DNA of 64,000 bases from JBDIAG01 sp047974565 (GCA_047974565.1 JBKECN010000015.1:62001-126000); one strand, 5' to 3'; positions 44,231-52,409 are shown, numbered from the stretch's first letter. The notes: a model not told the origin generated them from the sequence alone. Program-made: numbers and translations.

Positions 44231-44836
44231 GTGATTCGGGTGCTGCTGGCGGAGGACGTGCACATGGTCCGCGGGGCCCTTGTCGCGTTGCTGGACCTCG
44301 AGGACGACATCGAGGTTGTCGCCACCTCCTCCGACGGCACCGATGTGCTCGAGTTGGTGCAGGCGCACACCCCGGACGTGGCCGTCCTCGACATCGACCT
44401 CGCCGGGGCTGATGGCATCGATCTGGCCCGCGCCATCCAAGAGGATCATCCGGGCGTGCGAGTGCTGTTGCTCACCAGCATGTCCACCCCCGCCACCGTC
44501 CAGCGGGCACTCTCGGCCCAGGTCGACGGCTTCCTCCTCAAGGACGAACAGCCCGAACAACTCGCCCAGGCCGTGCGGGACATCGCTCGCGGCCGCAAGG
44601 TCGTCGATGGGGACCTGGTGTTGAACGCGATGAGTGTGGGCCCCTGCCCGCTCAGCCCCCGCGAGTTGGAGGTGCTGCGGGCGGCTGCGGATGGTCAGGA
44701 GCCAGGCGAGATCGCGAAGAAACTCTTCCTGTCGATCGGCACCGTCCGCAACCATCTCACCGCGGCGATGGCCAAACTGTCGGCGCGAAACCGGGTGGAC
44801 GCGGTGCGCAAGGCCACTGATTCAGGCTGGATCTGA
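44231..44836 (+). CDS. NarL/LuxR-family response regulator
   Basis: The 201-residue regulator has a receiver (IRVLLAEDVHMVRG, phospho-acceptor in VAVLDIDLAGADGIDLA, switch VLLLTSMSTPATV) and a LuxR-type helix-turn-helix (LSPRELEVLRAAADGQEPGE, IGTVRNHLTAAMAKL). The frame is open from 44153, overlapping the kinase stop. GTG 44231 gives the usual N-terminus of this family and is chosen. It should receive phosphate from the kinase before it, and the direct repeats at 28692-28796 may be its targets. Confidence 0.88.
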   Translation: MIRVLLAEDVHMVRGALVALLDLEDDIEVVATSSDGTDVLELVQAHTPDVAVLDIDLAGADGIDLARAIQEDHPGVRVLLLTSMSTPATVQRALSAQVDGFLLKDEQPEQLAQAVRDIARGRKVVDGDLVLNAMSVGPCPLSPRELEVLRAAADGQEPGEIAKKLFLSIGTVRNHLTAAMAKLSARNRVDAVRKATDSGWI

Positions 44837-44900
44837 CGGGCTCAGGCTGGATCTAACTGGCTGAGGCTGGATCTGACGGACTGAGGCTGGAGCTGAGGGC
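44822..44900. repeat. 20-bp tandem repeat at the end of the response-regulator gene
   Basis: Four degenerate copies of a unit like TGAGGCTGGATCTGACGGAC follow one another. The first copy encodes the last codons of the regulator and the others lie downstream. The array lies between the regulator gene and the convergent candidate precursor gene. Meaning unknown; it may have arisen by slippage. Confidence 0.6.
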
Positions 44901-45000
44901 TCCTACCCGTCCGCAGCCAACCGGGGTGGTCGGCGGCTGAGCCACGCCGAGCGGACGAACGGCTGGTCGACGGTGAGGCCGCGCCGCGCTGTTCAACGGT

Positions 45001-45159
45001 TCAGATCAGTCCGGGCTCGACGGCGACCCGGGTGAAGCACCAGGGAATGACGACCTCGTCCTGGTCGGCGTCGTCGAACCGAGACCAGATGACACTCGGC
45101 TTCTCCGCAGCCTTCTCGGCGAGAGCGGCCAGGGTGGCGAAGGGGTTCTTGATGTCCAT
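45001..45159 (-). CDS. Candidate RiPP precursor peptide (52 residues)
   Basis: A 52-codon minus-strand frame starts MDIKNPFATLAALAEKAAEK at 45159, eight bases after a GGAG. A helical, charged N-terminal half (leader-like) is followed by an acidic stretch (FDDADQDE) and a less charged C-terminal part with the only cysteine (VIPWCFTRVAVEPGLI). Small size, leader/core layout and proximity to a YcaO cyclodehydratase make it a plausible substrate. Against this, only one cysteine and few Ser/Thr are available for azoline formation, and the gene is on the opposite strand, convergent with the operon. I do not recognise a known precursor family. Confidence 0.55.
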   Translation of the reverse strand: MDIKNPFATLAALAEKAAEKPSVIWSRFDDADQDEVVIPWCFTRVAVEPGLI

Positions 45160-45872
45160 GTCTTTTCTCCAGACGTGAGGTTCTCGGTGGTCTTTACGTC
45201 ATGAAGTCTTGCCGGTTTCGGGGGCGTGGCGCCAGAGTTCAGACCCATGAAGAATTCCTGATTCCGGTGTGCCCTAGCCACGGGACGCGGTGGTCGACGT
45301 CGTGACCATCGGGAACCGGCTTGAGCCCCACCGGGTGCCATCGCCGCTGGCGGCACCGTGGGATTCGGCTGTAAATCATTAACGCACAATGAGTTTCGAC
45401 TATGTGAGGAGATGCATAGTCATCGATGTCCGGTCCCTGGGGCATCGCCCCTCGCACATCGCGGTGGCCACCGGCCCGCAGGACGCCCGGTGTCTGCGCG
45501 GACCGCTGTCCAGCTGCGTGAGCGGTTGGTCGGGGATTGTGGATTGGCTCAGGAGACAGCCGTGCCGAAACGTGGCGAGCAACAGGCCGGTGTCGCGTGG
45601 GTATTGCTTCCTGCGCATTGAGAACTCGGTGCAGGACGAGGACCACGAATCTGGACGCCACAATCCAGACCCGCGGATCGGAATCCAATGGCGTGGGGGC
45701 GGGAGGCGACCGGGTATTGAGCGACGCTCTGGCCGATCCTGCATCCTGGGGCCGCCACGACCATGACCCGGCACGTCAACGCCGTCCAGCAGGGGTGGCC
45801 GATGGCCGCGAAGGATTCCGGCGTGCCGGTCGACTCCCTGCGAGCTTGAGGCTCAGAAGTGACGGGTGAGGC
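45160..45872. other. Gene-poor stretch upstream of the candidate precursor
   Basis: No convincing gene is seen in 713 bp. A 125-codon plus-strand frame (45389-45766) has no ribosome site and an Arg/Ser/Gly-rich, low-plausibility product. The stretch is less GC-biased around 45370 (a gtaaatcattaacgc run). It probably contains the promoter of the candidate precursor gene. Confidence 0.4.
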
Positions 45873-46448
45873 TCAGAAGTGACGGGTGAGGCGACGCCAC
45901 CAGGACTCGGGTTGCGCCGCGTCGCTGGCGGGCGCCGACCGGTCGGTGGGGGCGGGGGTCGGCTCCGGGGGTGGGGCGCCCCGTCGCCCGTCGGCTTCGT
46001 CTGGGGCGGCGATGTCCTGCCGGATCTCGACCTCGGTGACCTGCGCCGGCTCGGGCTCCGGCTGCGGCCTGTACTCGGCGCTCCATCGCGCGGTGAGTTC
46101 ATCCACGTCCACCACGTGGGCGATCACGGGGTGGCCTGCGCCGGTAGCGGGTCGGGCGATCTCCCGGCGGACCGCGGCGTTGTACGCCTCGAGCACCTCA
46201 CGTACCGCGGTCTCGTCCGGCAGCCCGGCCAGCGAGTCGGGAAAACCGTCCGCTTGCTTGCGCAGGGCCAGCATTGGGGGCAGGGCCTCGGCCAGACTCA
46301 ATCTCTCGCGTTCGGCGAACCGTCGGATCCACCAGTTGGGATCATCGGCATCGGACAGGTCGAGCGGCTTTCCGGCACCTGGCAGATTGTCGAACTCACC
46401 CCGCGCCTGGGCATCGGAGATCTCCCGCTCCACATTGGGCCAACTCAT
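45873..46448 (-). CDS. DUF1992 (DnaJC28-like) domain protein
   Basis: The 191-residue protein begins MSWPNVEREISDAQARGEFD, contains NLPGAGKPLDLSDADDPNWW and continues with RERLSLAEALPPMLALRKQA. This is the conserved DUF1992 domain of the DnaJ-homologue subfamily C member 28 group. The C-terminal half is acidic and proline-rich. ATG 46448 is chosen because GAGG lies about nine bases upstream. The molecular role is unknown. Confidence 0.85.
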   Translation of the reverse strand: MSWPNVEREISDAQARGEFDNLPGAGKPLDLSDADDPNWWIRRFAERERLSLAEALPPMLALRKQADGFPDSLAGLPDETAVREVLEAYNAAVRREIARPATGAGHPVIAHVVDVDELTARWSAEYRPQPEPEPAQVTEVEIRQDIAAPDEADGRRGAPPPEPTPAPTDRSAPASDAAQPESWWRRLTRHF

Positions 46449-46454
46449 GTGCAC

Positions 46455-47059
46455 ACCTCAGATCGGCATCGGCGCGGCCTCGCGTCCGCCGGTGACCCCC
46501 GTCCCGGCCGCCGGAAGGCGCCGGCTCGGCGAGGCGCTACCACTCCACGGTAGCCCGTGCCTGCGGGCCAGACACCCCGTAGGAGGCAACCGACTCGCAG
46601 GAGAGGGATCGGCTGGCGTTCCCGGGACGGCTTCTCGCGGCCACCGCCTAGGCCGAGGGCTCATCTCGTGGACCAGGTGGTGCCGTGTCCATGGCCATGC
46701 CGTCGGCCAGATCGGGACAGCCTCTCGTCGTGGCGCTGGCAGGGCATTCGGTCGTCAGCTCGCGCCCTCAGAGCCCGGTCTACAGCGCGGCAGTGCACGC
46801 CCGCACCCGGCCCGACCCGCCGTGACCAGGTGGTCGGCCGAACGGTGGCATCGCCGGTATGGACTGAAAAACCTGAAACGGGCTACTCGGTCTCGACAAT
46901 GCTACGTAAGGTCACGGGCTTGTGACGCTCGCAACATCCTCGTGCTCACGGCCACGTTACGAGTTGGACACGATCGCGTGTCCTTGGGCAGGCTGACGTT
47001 GAAGTTGTGCTGCGCGCGGGGGCTCGTGGCAATCGTCGACCGGAAAGGCACTGCCACTC
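46455..47059. other. Intergenic stretch, likely regulatory
   Basis: 605 bp without a credible gene lie between the divergent DUF1992 and lytic-transglycosylase genes. The right half contains several GTnAC-type words, described separately, and a less GC-rich run near 46870. No riboswitch motif could be recognised with confidence. Confidence 0.4.
46906..46961. promoter_or_regulatory. GTnAC-box cluster before the transglycosylase gene
   Basis: GTAAG followed by GTCACG (46911-46916), GTGACG (46922-46927) and GTTACG (46956-46961) form a cluster of GTnAC words about 100 bp upstream of a cell-wall hydrolase gene. MtrA-type regulators of actinobacteria bind repeated GTnAC-like sites before such genes. 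This is suggestive only. Confidence 0.25.
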
Positions 47060-47683
47060 GTGAAGTCCCTGTCGTCCCGACGCTCGGGCATGCTCGCCCG
47101 CCGGGCTGCCCCCTTTGCCCTGGCTGTCGCCGCGGTAGGCGTGATCGGTGCCACCGCCGCTCAGTCTGCCGCCGAGCCGGTGTGGGCCCAGACCCTGCCC
47201 GCGCCGGTCCCGGCCGCCGCCAAGGCGGCTGCGGATGCGCAGACTCAGGCTGACCAGGCGGACCGCGCCGCCATCGACGGCATCGTCTGGCGGGCCCAGG
47301 AGTTGGATCGCCAGCGCGCCGCCGAGGCGGCCGCCGCAGCGGCGGCTGAGGCCGCCCGCGCTCAGGAGCAGGCCGAGGCTCTCGCCGACCCCCGCGCGGT
47401 CGCGGCGCGCCTGGCCGCCGAGCGGGGTTGGGGCGCGGAGCAGTTCTCCTGCCTCAACAAGTTGTGGACACGCGAGTCCCAGTGGCAGTACACGGCGGAC
47501 AACCCCACGTCCTCGGCCTATGGCATCCCGCAGGCGCTGCCCGGTAAGAAGATGGCCAGCGCAGGCGCGGACTGGGAGACCAACCCGGCCACCCAGATCC
47601 GCTGGGGGCTGAACTACATCGGCGACGTCTACGGCACCCCATGCGGAGCCTGGGCGCACAGCGAGTCCCACAACTGGTACTGA
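47060..47683 (+). CDS. Exported lytic-transglycosylase-like (aggregation-factor-like) protein
   Basis: The 207-residue secreted protein has a signal peptide (ARRAAPFALAVAAVGVIGAT) and an Ala-rich coiled coil of about 70 residues (EAAAAAAAEAARAQEQAEAL). The C-terminal lysozyme-like domain reads FSCLNKLWTRESQWQYTADN, SAYGIPQALPGKKMASAGAD, then QIRWGLNYIGDVYGTPCGAW. The glutamate in TRESQW is the expected catalytic residue. It should cleave or remodel peptidoglycan. GTG 47060 is the best start. Confidence 0.88.
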   Translation: MKSLSSRRSGMLARRAAPFALAVAAVGVIGATAAQSAAEPVWAQTLPAPVPAAAKAAADAQTQADQADRAAIDGIVWRAQELDRQRAAEAAAAAAAEAARAQEQAEALADPRAVAARLAAERGWGAEQFSCLNKLWTRESQWQYTADNPTSSAYGIPQALPGKKMASAGADWETNPATQIRWGLNYIGDVYGTPCGAWAHSESHNWY

Positions 47684-47751
47684 GCCGTTGACGGCCGGTT
47701 CGGGCCGCTGGCCAGTGCTGGGCCGTTGGCAGCGCTGAGCCGCTCGGCATA

Positions 47752-47862
47752 CCGGGCCGATGAGCGTCTGGGCCGATGAGCGTCTGGGCCGATGAGCACC
47801 CGGGCCGATGAGCACCTGGGCCGATGAGCAGCAGGGCCGTTGGCAGCAGGGCCGGTGGGCGG
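47752..47862. repeat. 16-bp tandem repeat downstream of the transglycosylase gene
   Basis: About five good copies and two worn copies of a 16-bp unit like CTGGGCCGATGAGCGT follow one another in the 365-bp gap between the transglycosylase and nuclease genes. No gene is seen in the gap. The repeat may be slippage-derived or a binding array. Confidence 0.65.
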
Positions 47863-48048
47863 TGCCGGGCGGCTGACTGTCGGCAGAACCGGCTCCCGGC
47901 CAATCCTGATCCTCCTCGACGCGCCGATGGAACCGTCCGGGGTCCGTCCGGTGCGTCGAGGTTGGGCACCCGCCGCGAAGGTGAGGTAGCGTCGCGGCGC
48001 GTGACCTCGGCACCGCGACCGGCCCCCCAGTGCACCGACGGCTGACCA

Positions 48049-48618
48049 GTGGTGCCTGACTCTGGCTCACCTGACTCAGGCCCACCCGATTCTGGCCCAC
48101 CTGACTCTGGCCCACCCGACTCAGGCCCACCCGACTCAGGCCTACCGGAGTCTGGCCCACCCGACTCGACCCCATCCGGCCCTGCCCGGGTTGACCCGGC
48201 ATCTGGGCCGTCCTGCTCGGTGGTGGTTGTGGTCGACGCGGCGAATGTCGTCGGGTCGGTGCCCGACGGGTGGTGGCGCGATCGCCTCGGCGCGGCGAAC
48301 AGGCTCGTGCGTCGAGTGGGCAGCCTCGCCACGGCCGGGGTGAGCGATGAACGTCTGGGCACCGGCATCCGCCACCCTGAGTGGATCGTCGTCGTCGAGG
48401 GCAAGGCCGCGCGGGCCCAGCCCGTCGACGGGGTCCGGGTGGTCTCCGCCTCCGGCTCCGGGGACGACGCCATCGTCGAGGTAGCCACCGGTGAGCGTTC
48501 CCGGGACGCTCAGGTGTGGGTGGTCACCAGTGACCGCGGGTTGCGCGCTCGGCTGGCGGACGTCGACGTCGCCGCAGTCGGTACCCGGTGGCTGACCAGC
48601 AGGCTCCCGGTGGCTTGA
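48049..48618 (+). CDS. NYN/PIN-like nuclease-family protein with an N-terminal pentapeptide repeat
   Basis: The 189-residue frame starts MVPDSGSPDSGPPDSG and repeats PDSGP about seven times. A compact domain follows with SVVVVVDAANVVGSVPDGWW, DDAIVEVATGERSRDAQVWV and VTSDRGLRARLADVDVAAVG. These are NYN/PIN-type features with spaced acidic residues, and such proteins are usually RNases or RNA-binding. The repeat may not be part of the native protein: an internal start, such as the GTG codons near 48220 in SVVVVVDAAN, is possible. Confidence 0.75.
   Translation: MVPDSGSPDSGPPDSGPPDSGPPDSGPPDSGLPESGPPDSTPSGPARVDPASGPSCSVVVVVDAANVVGSVPDGWWRDRLGAANRLVRRVGSLATAGVSDERLGTGIRHPEWIVVVEGKAARAQPVDGVRVVSASGSGDDAIVEVATGERSRDAQVWVVTSDRGLRARLADVDVAAVGTRWLTSRLPVA
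48058..48165. repeat. 15-bp tandem repeat encoding PDSGP
   Basis: About seven copies of a 15-bp unit like CCCACCCGACTCAGG lie in frame at the start of the NYN gene. The period is a multiple of three, so copy-number change would keep the frame. It makes a hypervariable N-terminal extension plausible. Confidence 0.65.
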
Positions 48619-48693
48619 CCTTCCCCGCCGCGGGTTGCTCCGGCTGGTCGGCCGAGCAGCATCGCCTGATCCAGGATTCGTCGGTCGCGGGTG

Positions 48694-49578
48694 TTACCCA
48701 GCGTCTGAGGCGATACCGCGCCGCAACACGGCCGGAGGACGGTCCCCGGCGATGCTGCGCACCATGTCCAGGGTGCGCCGGGTAGCGAGCGGGTCGTGGG
48801 TGCGGAACACGGTGCAGCCCATCCAACTCGCCAGCGCGGTGGCCGCCAGCGTCCCCTCGAGCCGGTCCTGCACCGGCAGGTCCAGGGTCTCCCCGACGAA
48901 GTCCTTGCGGGAGATCGCCTGTAGCACCGGATATCCCAGCGAGACGATCTCCGGCGTGTGGCGCAGCAGGGTGAGCGAATGCAACGTGTTCTTCCCGAAG
49001 TCCAAGGTCGGGTCGACCAGGATGCGCTCGGGCCGCACGCCCGCCGCAGTGGCCCGCTCGGCCCCGGCAGCCAAGTCGGCCAGCACCGCGCGCACCACGC
49101 CGTCCGGCTCCGGGTCGTATCGAGGCGCCACCGGGTCAGTACGAGGAGGAAGCCCACCGGTGTGCGAGACCACATATCCGGCATCGAGATCGGCAGCCAC
49201 CCCCACCAACTCGGGGTCCGCACCGGCCCACGTGTCGTTGATCAGCTCAGGATGACCCCAGGCCAGGCGTCGGGCTACCTCACTGCGCCAGGTGTCGATG
49301 CTCAAGACCACCCCGTCCAGGCGTTCACGCAGGCCCGAGACGAAGGGAGCCAGGGCGTCATACTCCTGGGTCGCCGACACCGGCGGACCTTCCTGTCCGG
49401 CCCGTACCGCCCCGACGTCCACGATGTCCGCGCCCTGGGCGACCGCCTCCTCGGCAGCGGCCAGCGCTTGGCTGAGCTCCGGGTGGCGTCCGGCCGCGTA
49501 GAACGAGTTCCTGGTCCGGTTGACGATGCACATCACCGCGGGCCGGCGTGGGCCGAAGACCTGACCGCCGAGGTGCAA
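48694..49578 (-). CDS. folP: Dihydropteroate synthase (FolP2-like)
   Basis: The product of about 294 residues has a TIM-barrel DHPS layout: AVMCIVNRTRNSFYAAGRHP at the first strand, GADIVDVGAVRAGQEGPPVS, LSIDTWRSEVARRL, LINDTWAGADPELVG, YVVSHTGGLPPRTDP, ILVDPTLDFGKNTLHSL and ISRKDFVGETLDL. The usual NRTPDSFYD motif reads NRTRNSFYA, changing two residues of a ligand loop. It resembles the second actinobacterial DHPS (FolP2 type), for which catalytic activity is doubtful. The TTG at 49578 is a guess that includes the HLGGQVFGP strand; ATG 49533 is the alternative. It would condense p-aminobenzoate with the pterin pyrophosphate. Confidence 0.8.
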   Translation of the reverse strand: MHLGGQVFGPRRPAVMCIVNRTRNSFYAAGRHPELSQALAAAEEAVAQGADIVDVGAVRAGQEGPPVSATQEYDALAPFVSGLRERLDGVVLSIDTWRSEVARRLAWGHPELINDTWAGADPELVGVAADLDAGYVVSHTGGLPPRTDPVAPRYDPEPDGVVRAVLADLAAGAERATAAGVRPERILVDPTLDFGKNTLHSLTLLRHTPEIVSLGYPVLQAISRKDFVGETLDLPVQDRLEGTLAATALASWMGCTVFRTHDPLATRRTLDMVRSIAGDRPPAVLRRGIASDAG

Positions 49579-49999
49579 CTCGTGGGGCCGAGTGTCAGTT
49601 CCCCCCGAGCACGTCGACTCGGCGTGGTCCGGATCCTGCCCGCTGCGCCTCAACGTGCCCTCCCGTGCGTTCGTGGGTGCCTCTGGCCCATTGTCTCCCG
49701 AGCAGGCGAACCACGCCCGACAGACCGGGCGCCTACTCGGAACACTGTCCGCAATGAAGTGTTCGTTTAACGTGACCCACGATGGTCCCGCGAGCGGGGC
49801 ATCGTTCACCGAGTGGCAATCCGCGACCTTCGACAACTCGCCGGGGTGAGCGTCGTCAAGTCCCGCGGGCGGCACCCGGGTACCGCAACTTCCGCCCCGC
49901 GCGAGGACTCGCCTGGCAGGCACTGGTCGCCAGGTCGACCGAGGCATCGTGCGCTCGCGCTCGCTCCGACGGGACGCCTCGTCCAGGCGGGTGGTGAGC
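49579..49999. other. Gene-poor stretch between dihydropteroate synthase and DDAH genes
   Basis: 421 bp hold no convincing gene. A plus-strand frame from a GTG at 49813 reads VAIRDLRQLAGVSVV, which resembles the start of LacI-type regulators but then breaks down. It may be a worn relic or chance. Otherwise nothing is seen. Confidence 0.4.
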
Positions 50000-50764
50000 T
50001 CAACCACGCAGCCTGATCGACAGGCACGTGACACACCCCTCCAACTTCTCGAACTCACTGATGTCCACCGACACGATGCGATAACCCTCGCCTTCCAACA
50101 GTTCTCGCGTCCGCGGTGCGGACGCGGCGAGCAATACCGTCGTCGCGTCGAGGAGCACCACGTGGGCCCCCGGCTCCTCGGGGACGGCCCGGAAGCCGGG
50201 CCACCAGCCGGGATCGTCCACGACGGGAGGCCAGCCCACGATGGTGCCGTCCGGCAATGCCGTCACCGCCGACTTCAGGTGCAGGGCCTTGGTGACCGGG
50301 ACGCCGATCACCTCGGCACCCCTGGTGGACAGCACCTCGCGCAACTGGGCGACGCCGGCCGCGTTGGTCCTGCCGCCCAGCCCCACCCAGACCGTTCCGC
50401 CGTGTTTGAGGACGTCGCCACCATCCAGCGTGCCCGGTGCCTCGATCCGGGCGATCCGGTATCCGGCCTCGCGCAGGGCCACCTCCACCGCCTCGGTCTC
50501 CGGACGACGTTGCTGGGCTCCCGATCGCGCGATCACGGCCACGTCCGCGTAGACGACCGCGGTGTCCTCGATGAAGACGCTGTCCGGGCAGTCGGACGGT
50601 GCGGGCGGCACCTCGATCGTCCGCCAACCGTGGGTGGCCAGGGCCTCGACATAGGCGTGCCACTGACGATCCGCAGCGTCCAGATCCACCTCACTGCGGC
50701 AGATGTGGGTGATCAGACCCTCGGCCAGCCGGGGACCCGGACGGCGCACCAGCACGGCAGTCAT
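50000..50764 (-). CDS. ddaH: N(G),N(G)-dimethylarginine dimethylaminohydrolase-type enzyme
   Basis: The 254-residue guanidino-group-modifying enzyme has CPDSVFIEDTAVVYADVAVI, GTLDGGDVLKHGGTVWVGLG, the His-bearing TKALHLKSAVTALPDG and a C-terminal catalytic cysteine in EFEKLEGCVTCLSIRL. The Glu-Asp, His and Cys set is complete. It should hydrolyse methylated arginines or a related guanidino compound to citrulline plus amine. The ATG is at 50764. A six-copy 16-bp repeat lies about 35 bp upstream. Confidence 0.9.
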   Translation of the reverse strand: MTAVLVRRPGPRLAEGLITHICRSEVDLDAADRQWHAYVEALATHGWRTIEVPPAPSDCPDSVFIEDTAVVYADVAVIARSGAQQRRPETEAVEVALREAGYRIARIEAPGTLDGGDVLKHGGTVWVGLGGRTNAAGVAQLREVLSTRGAEVIGVPVTKALHLKSAVTALPDGTIVGWPPVVDDPGWWPGFRAVPEEPGAHVVLLDATTVLLAASAPRTRELLEGEGYRIVSVDISEFEKLEGCVTCLSIRLRG

Positions 50765-50797
50765 GGCGTGATCATGCCAGCACGCAGACCCTCAGGC

Positions 50798-50902
50798 ACC
50801 GCACCCGACATGACCCGCACCCGACATGACCCGCACCCGACATGACCCGCACGACGACATGACCCGAACCCGACATGACCCGCACCCGACATGACCCGCA
50901 CG
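50798..50902. repeat. 16-bp tandem repeat upstream of the DDAH gene
   Basis: The word GACATGA recurs at 50807, 50823, 50839, 50856, 50872 and 50888, giving six copies of a unit like CCCGCACCCGACATGA with a period of 16-17 bp. It fills much of the gap between the DDAH start and the TrpB2 gene end. It could be a promoter-proximal binding array or simple slippage. Confidence 0.7.
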
Positions 50903-51029
50903 AGCAGACGGCGGAGGTCGGCGTGGCGTCGTGCCGTCACCATGGGTGCTGATTCAGCCGCGCGGCGACCCCGTCCGGTCATGGCCGGGGAAGGCCAACC
51001 GTGCCTGGTCAGGGTCGCCGCGACATCGG

Positions 51030-52409
51030 TCAGGCCCCGGGGATCGCCGGCAGTCGGGTCAGTGCCTCGTCCACCGCGGCGCGCAGGTCGTCGTCGGCGA
51101 TGGTGTGATCGACCACCTGACCGGTGAGGTAGGCGTGATACGCGGGCAGATCGAGATGGCCGTGGCCGCACAGGGCGGTGAGGATCACCTTGCTCTCACC
51201 GGACTCCTTGCACCGCAAGGCCTCGGCGACGGTCTCGGCCAGCGCGTGGGTGGGCTCGGGGGCCGGGACGATGCCCTCGGTCCGGGCGAACTGCACTCCG
51301 GCGGCGAAGCACTCGGTCTGTGGGATCGCGGCCGCTTCGATCAGGCCCTGGTCGTAGACGTGCGAGATGAGCGGGGCCATGCCGTGGTACCGCAGACCGC
51401 CGGCGTGGATCGGGTCCGGGATGAAGTCGTGCCCGAGGGTGTGCATCTTCATCAGCGGAGTCATCCCCGCGGTGTCGCCGAAGTCGTAGGCGTAGGTGCC
51501 CTGCGTCAGGGTCGGGCAGGCCGCCGGTTCGACCGCGCGGATCACCGGATTCATTCTGCCGTGCAGCTTCTCGCGCAGGAAGGGGAAGGCCAGGCCGCCG
51601 AAGTTCGAACCACCGCCGGTACAGCCGACGATGAGGTCGGGCTGTTCGTGGATCGAGGACAGTTGCTTGAGGGCCTCCTCGCCGATGATCGTCTGGTGCA
51701 AGAGCACGTGGTTGAGGACGCTGCCGAGGGCGTATTTGACCCCCTCGTCCTGAGCGGCCATCTCGACCGCTTCACTGATCGCGATCCCGAGCGAGCCGGG
51801 CGAGTCCGGGTGCTCGGCGAGGATCGCGCGGCCGGCGTTGGTCAGCTCCGAGGGGCTGGGGTGAACCGTGCCCCCGAAGGTCTCGATCATCAGTCGCCGA
51901 TAGGGCTTGGAGTCGTAGGAAGCTCGGACCTGCCATACCTGGCATTCCAACCCGAACTGGGCGCAGGCGAAGGCCAACGCGGTGCCCCACTGACCCGCGC
52001 CGGTTTCGGTGGTGAGCCGGGTGATTCCATTGATCTTGTTGTAATAAGCCTGCGGCACAGCGGTGTTCGGCTTGTGAGAGCCGGCTGGCGAGACGCCCTC
52101 GTACTTGTAGTAGATGCGTGCTGGGGTGTCGAGAGCCTGCTCGAGCCGGTGTGCCCGATACAGCGGCGACGGACGCCAGAGTCGGTAGACGTCCAGCACC
52201 TCACCCGGAATGTCGATGTATCGCTCGGTGCTCATCTCCTGCGCGATGAGTTCCGGGGGGAAGAGAGCGGCCAGATCGTCGGCCACCACCGGCAAGCCGG
52301 TGCCCGGATGCAGCGGGGGCGGGGGAGGCGTCGGCAGGTCCGCGAGGATGTTGTACCAAGCGGTCGGCATCTCGGTCTCGTCGAGCAGGATCTTGTGATG
52401 GTTGGGCAA
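51030..52409 (-). CDS. trpB: TrpB2-type tryptophan synthase beta chain homologue
   Basis: The 459-residue protein has the TrpB2 N-terminal extension (MPNHHKILLDETEMPTAWYN) and RPSPLYRAHRLEQAL. The PLP-lysine motif SPAGSHKPNTAVPQAYYN follows, then TTETGAGQWGTALAFACAQF and the phosphate-binding GCTGGGSNFGGLAFPF. The family makes tryptophan from indole and serine, and TrpB2 forms often act without TrpA. No other trp gene is next to it. Confidence 0.92.
   Translation of the reverse strand: MPNHHKILLDETEMPTAWYNILADLPTPPPPPLHPGTGLPVVADDLAALFPPELIAQEMSTERYIDIPGEVLDVYRLWRPSPLYRAHRLEQALDTPARIYYKYEGVSPAGSHKPNTAVPQAYYNKINGITRLTTETGAGQWGTALAFACAQFGLECQVWQVRASYDSKPYRRLMIETFGGTVHPSPSELTNAGRAILAEHPDSPGSLGIAISEAVEMAAQDEGVKYALGSVLNHVLLHQTIIGEEALKQLSSIHEQPDLIVGCTGGGSNFGGLAFPFLREKLHGRMNPVIRAVEPAACPTLTQGTYAYDFGDTAGMTPLMKMHTLGHDFIPDPIHAGGLRYHGMAPLISHVYDQGLIEAAAIPQTECFAAGVQFARTEGIVPAPEPTHALAETVAEALRCKESGESKVILTALCGHGHLDLPAYHAYLTGQVVDHTIADDDLRAAVDEALTRLPAIPGA

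Noticed and set aside
45006..45389. Minus-strand frame overlapping the candidate precursor in another frame
   Set aside because: The product is Pro/Ser/Arg-rich and typical of an out-of-frame shadow, whereas the 52-codon frame has a ribosome site and a balanced composition.
45389..45766. 125-codon plus-strand frame near the candidate precursor gene
   Set aside because: No ribosome site, unlikely residue composition, and no similarity to any family I know; long chance frames are common at this GC content.
46860..47059. Possible c-di-AMP (ydaO) riboswitch before the transglycosylase gene
   Set aside because: Such genes often have one, but the conserved core words of that riboswitch could not be matched here.
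49806..50016. LacI-like N-terminal helix-turn-helix start (VAIRDLRQLAGVSVV)
   Set aside because: Only about fifteen residues fit and nothing of the sugar-binding domain follows; could be chance or a tiny relic.
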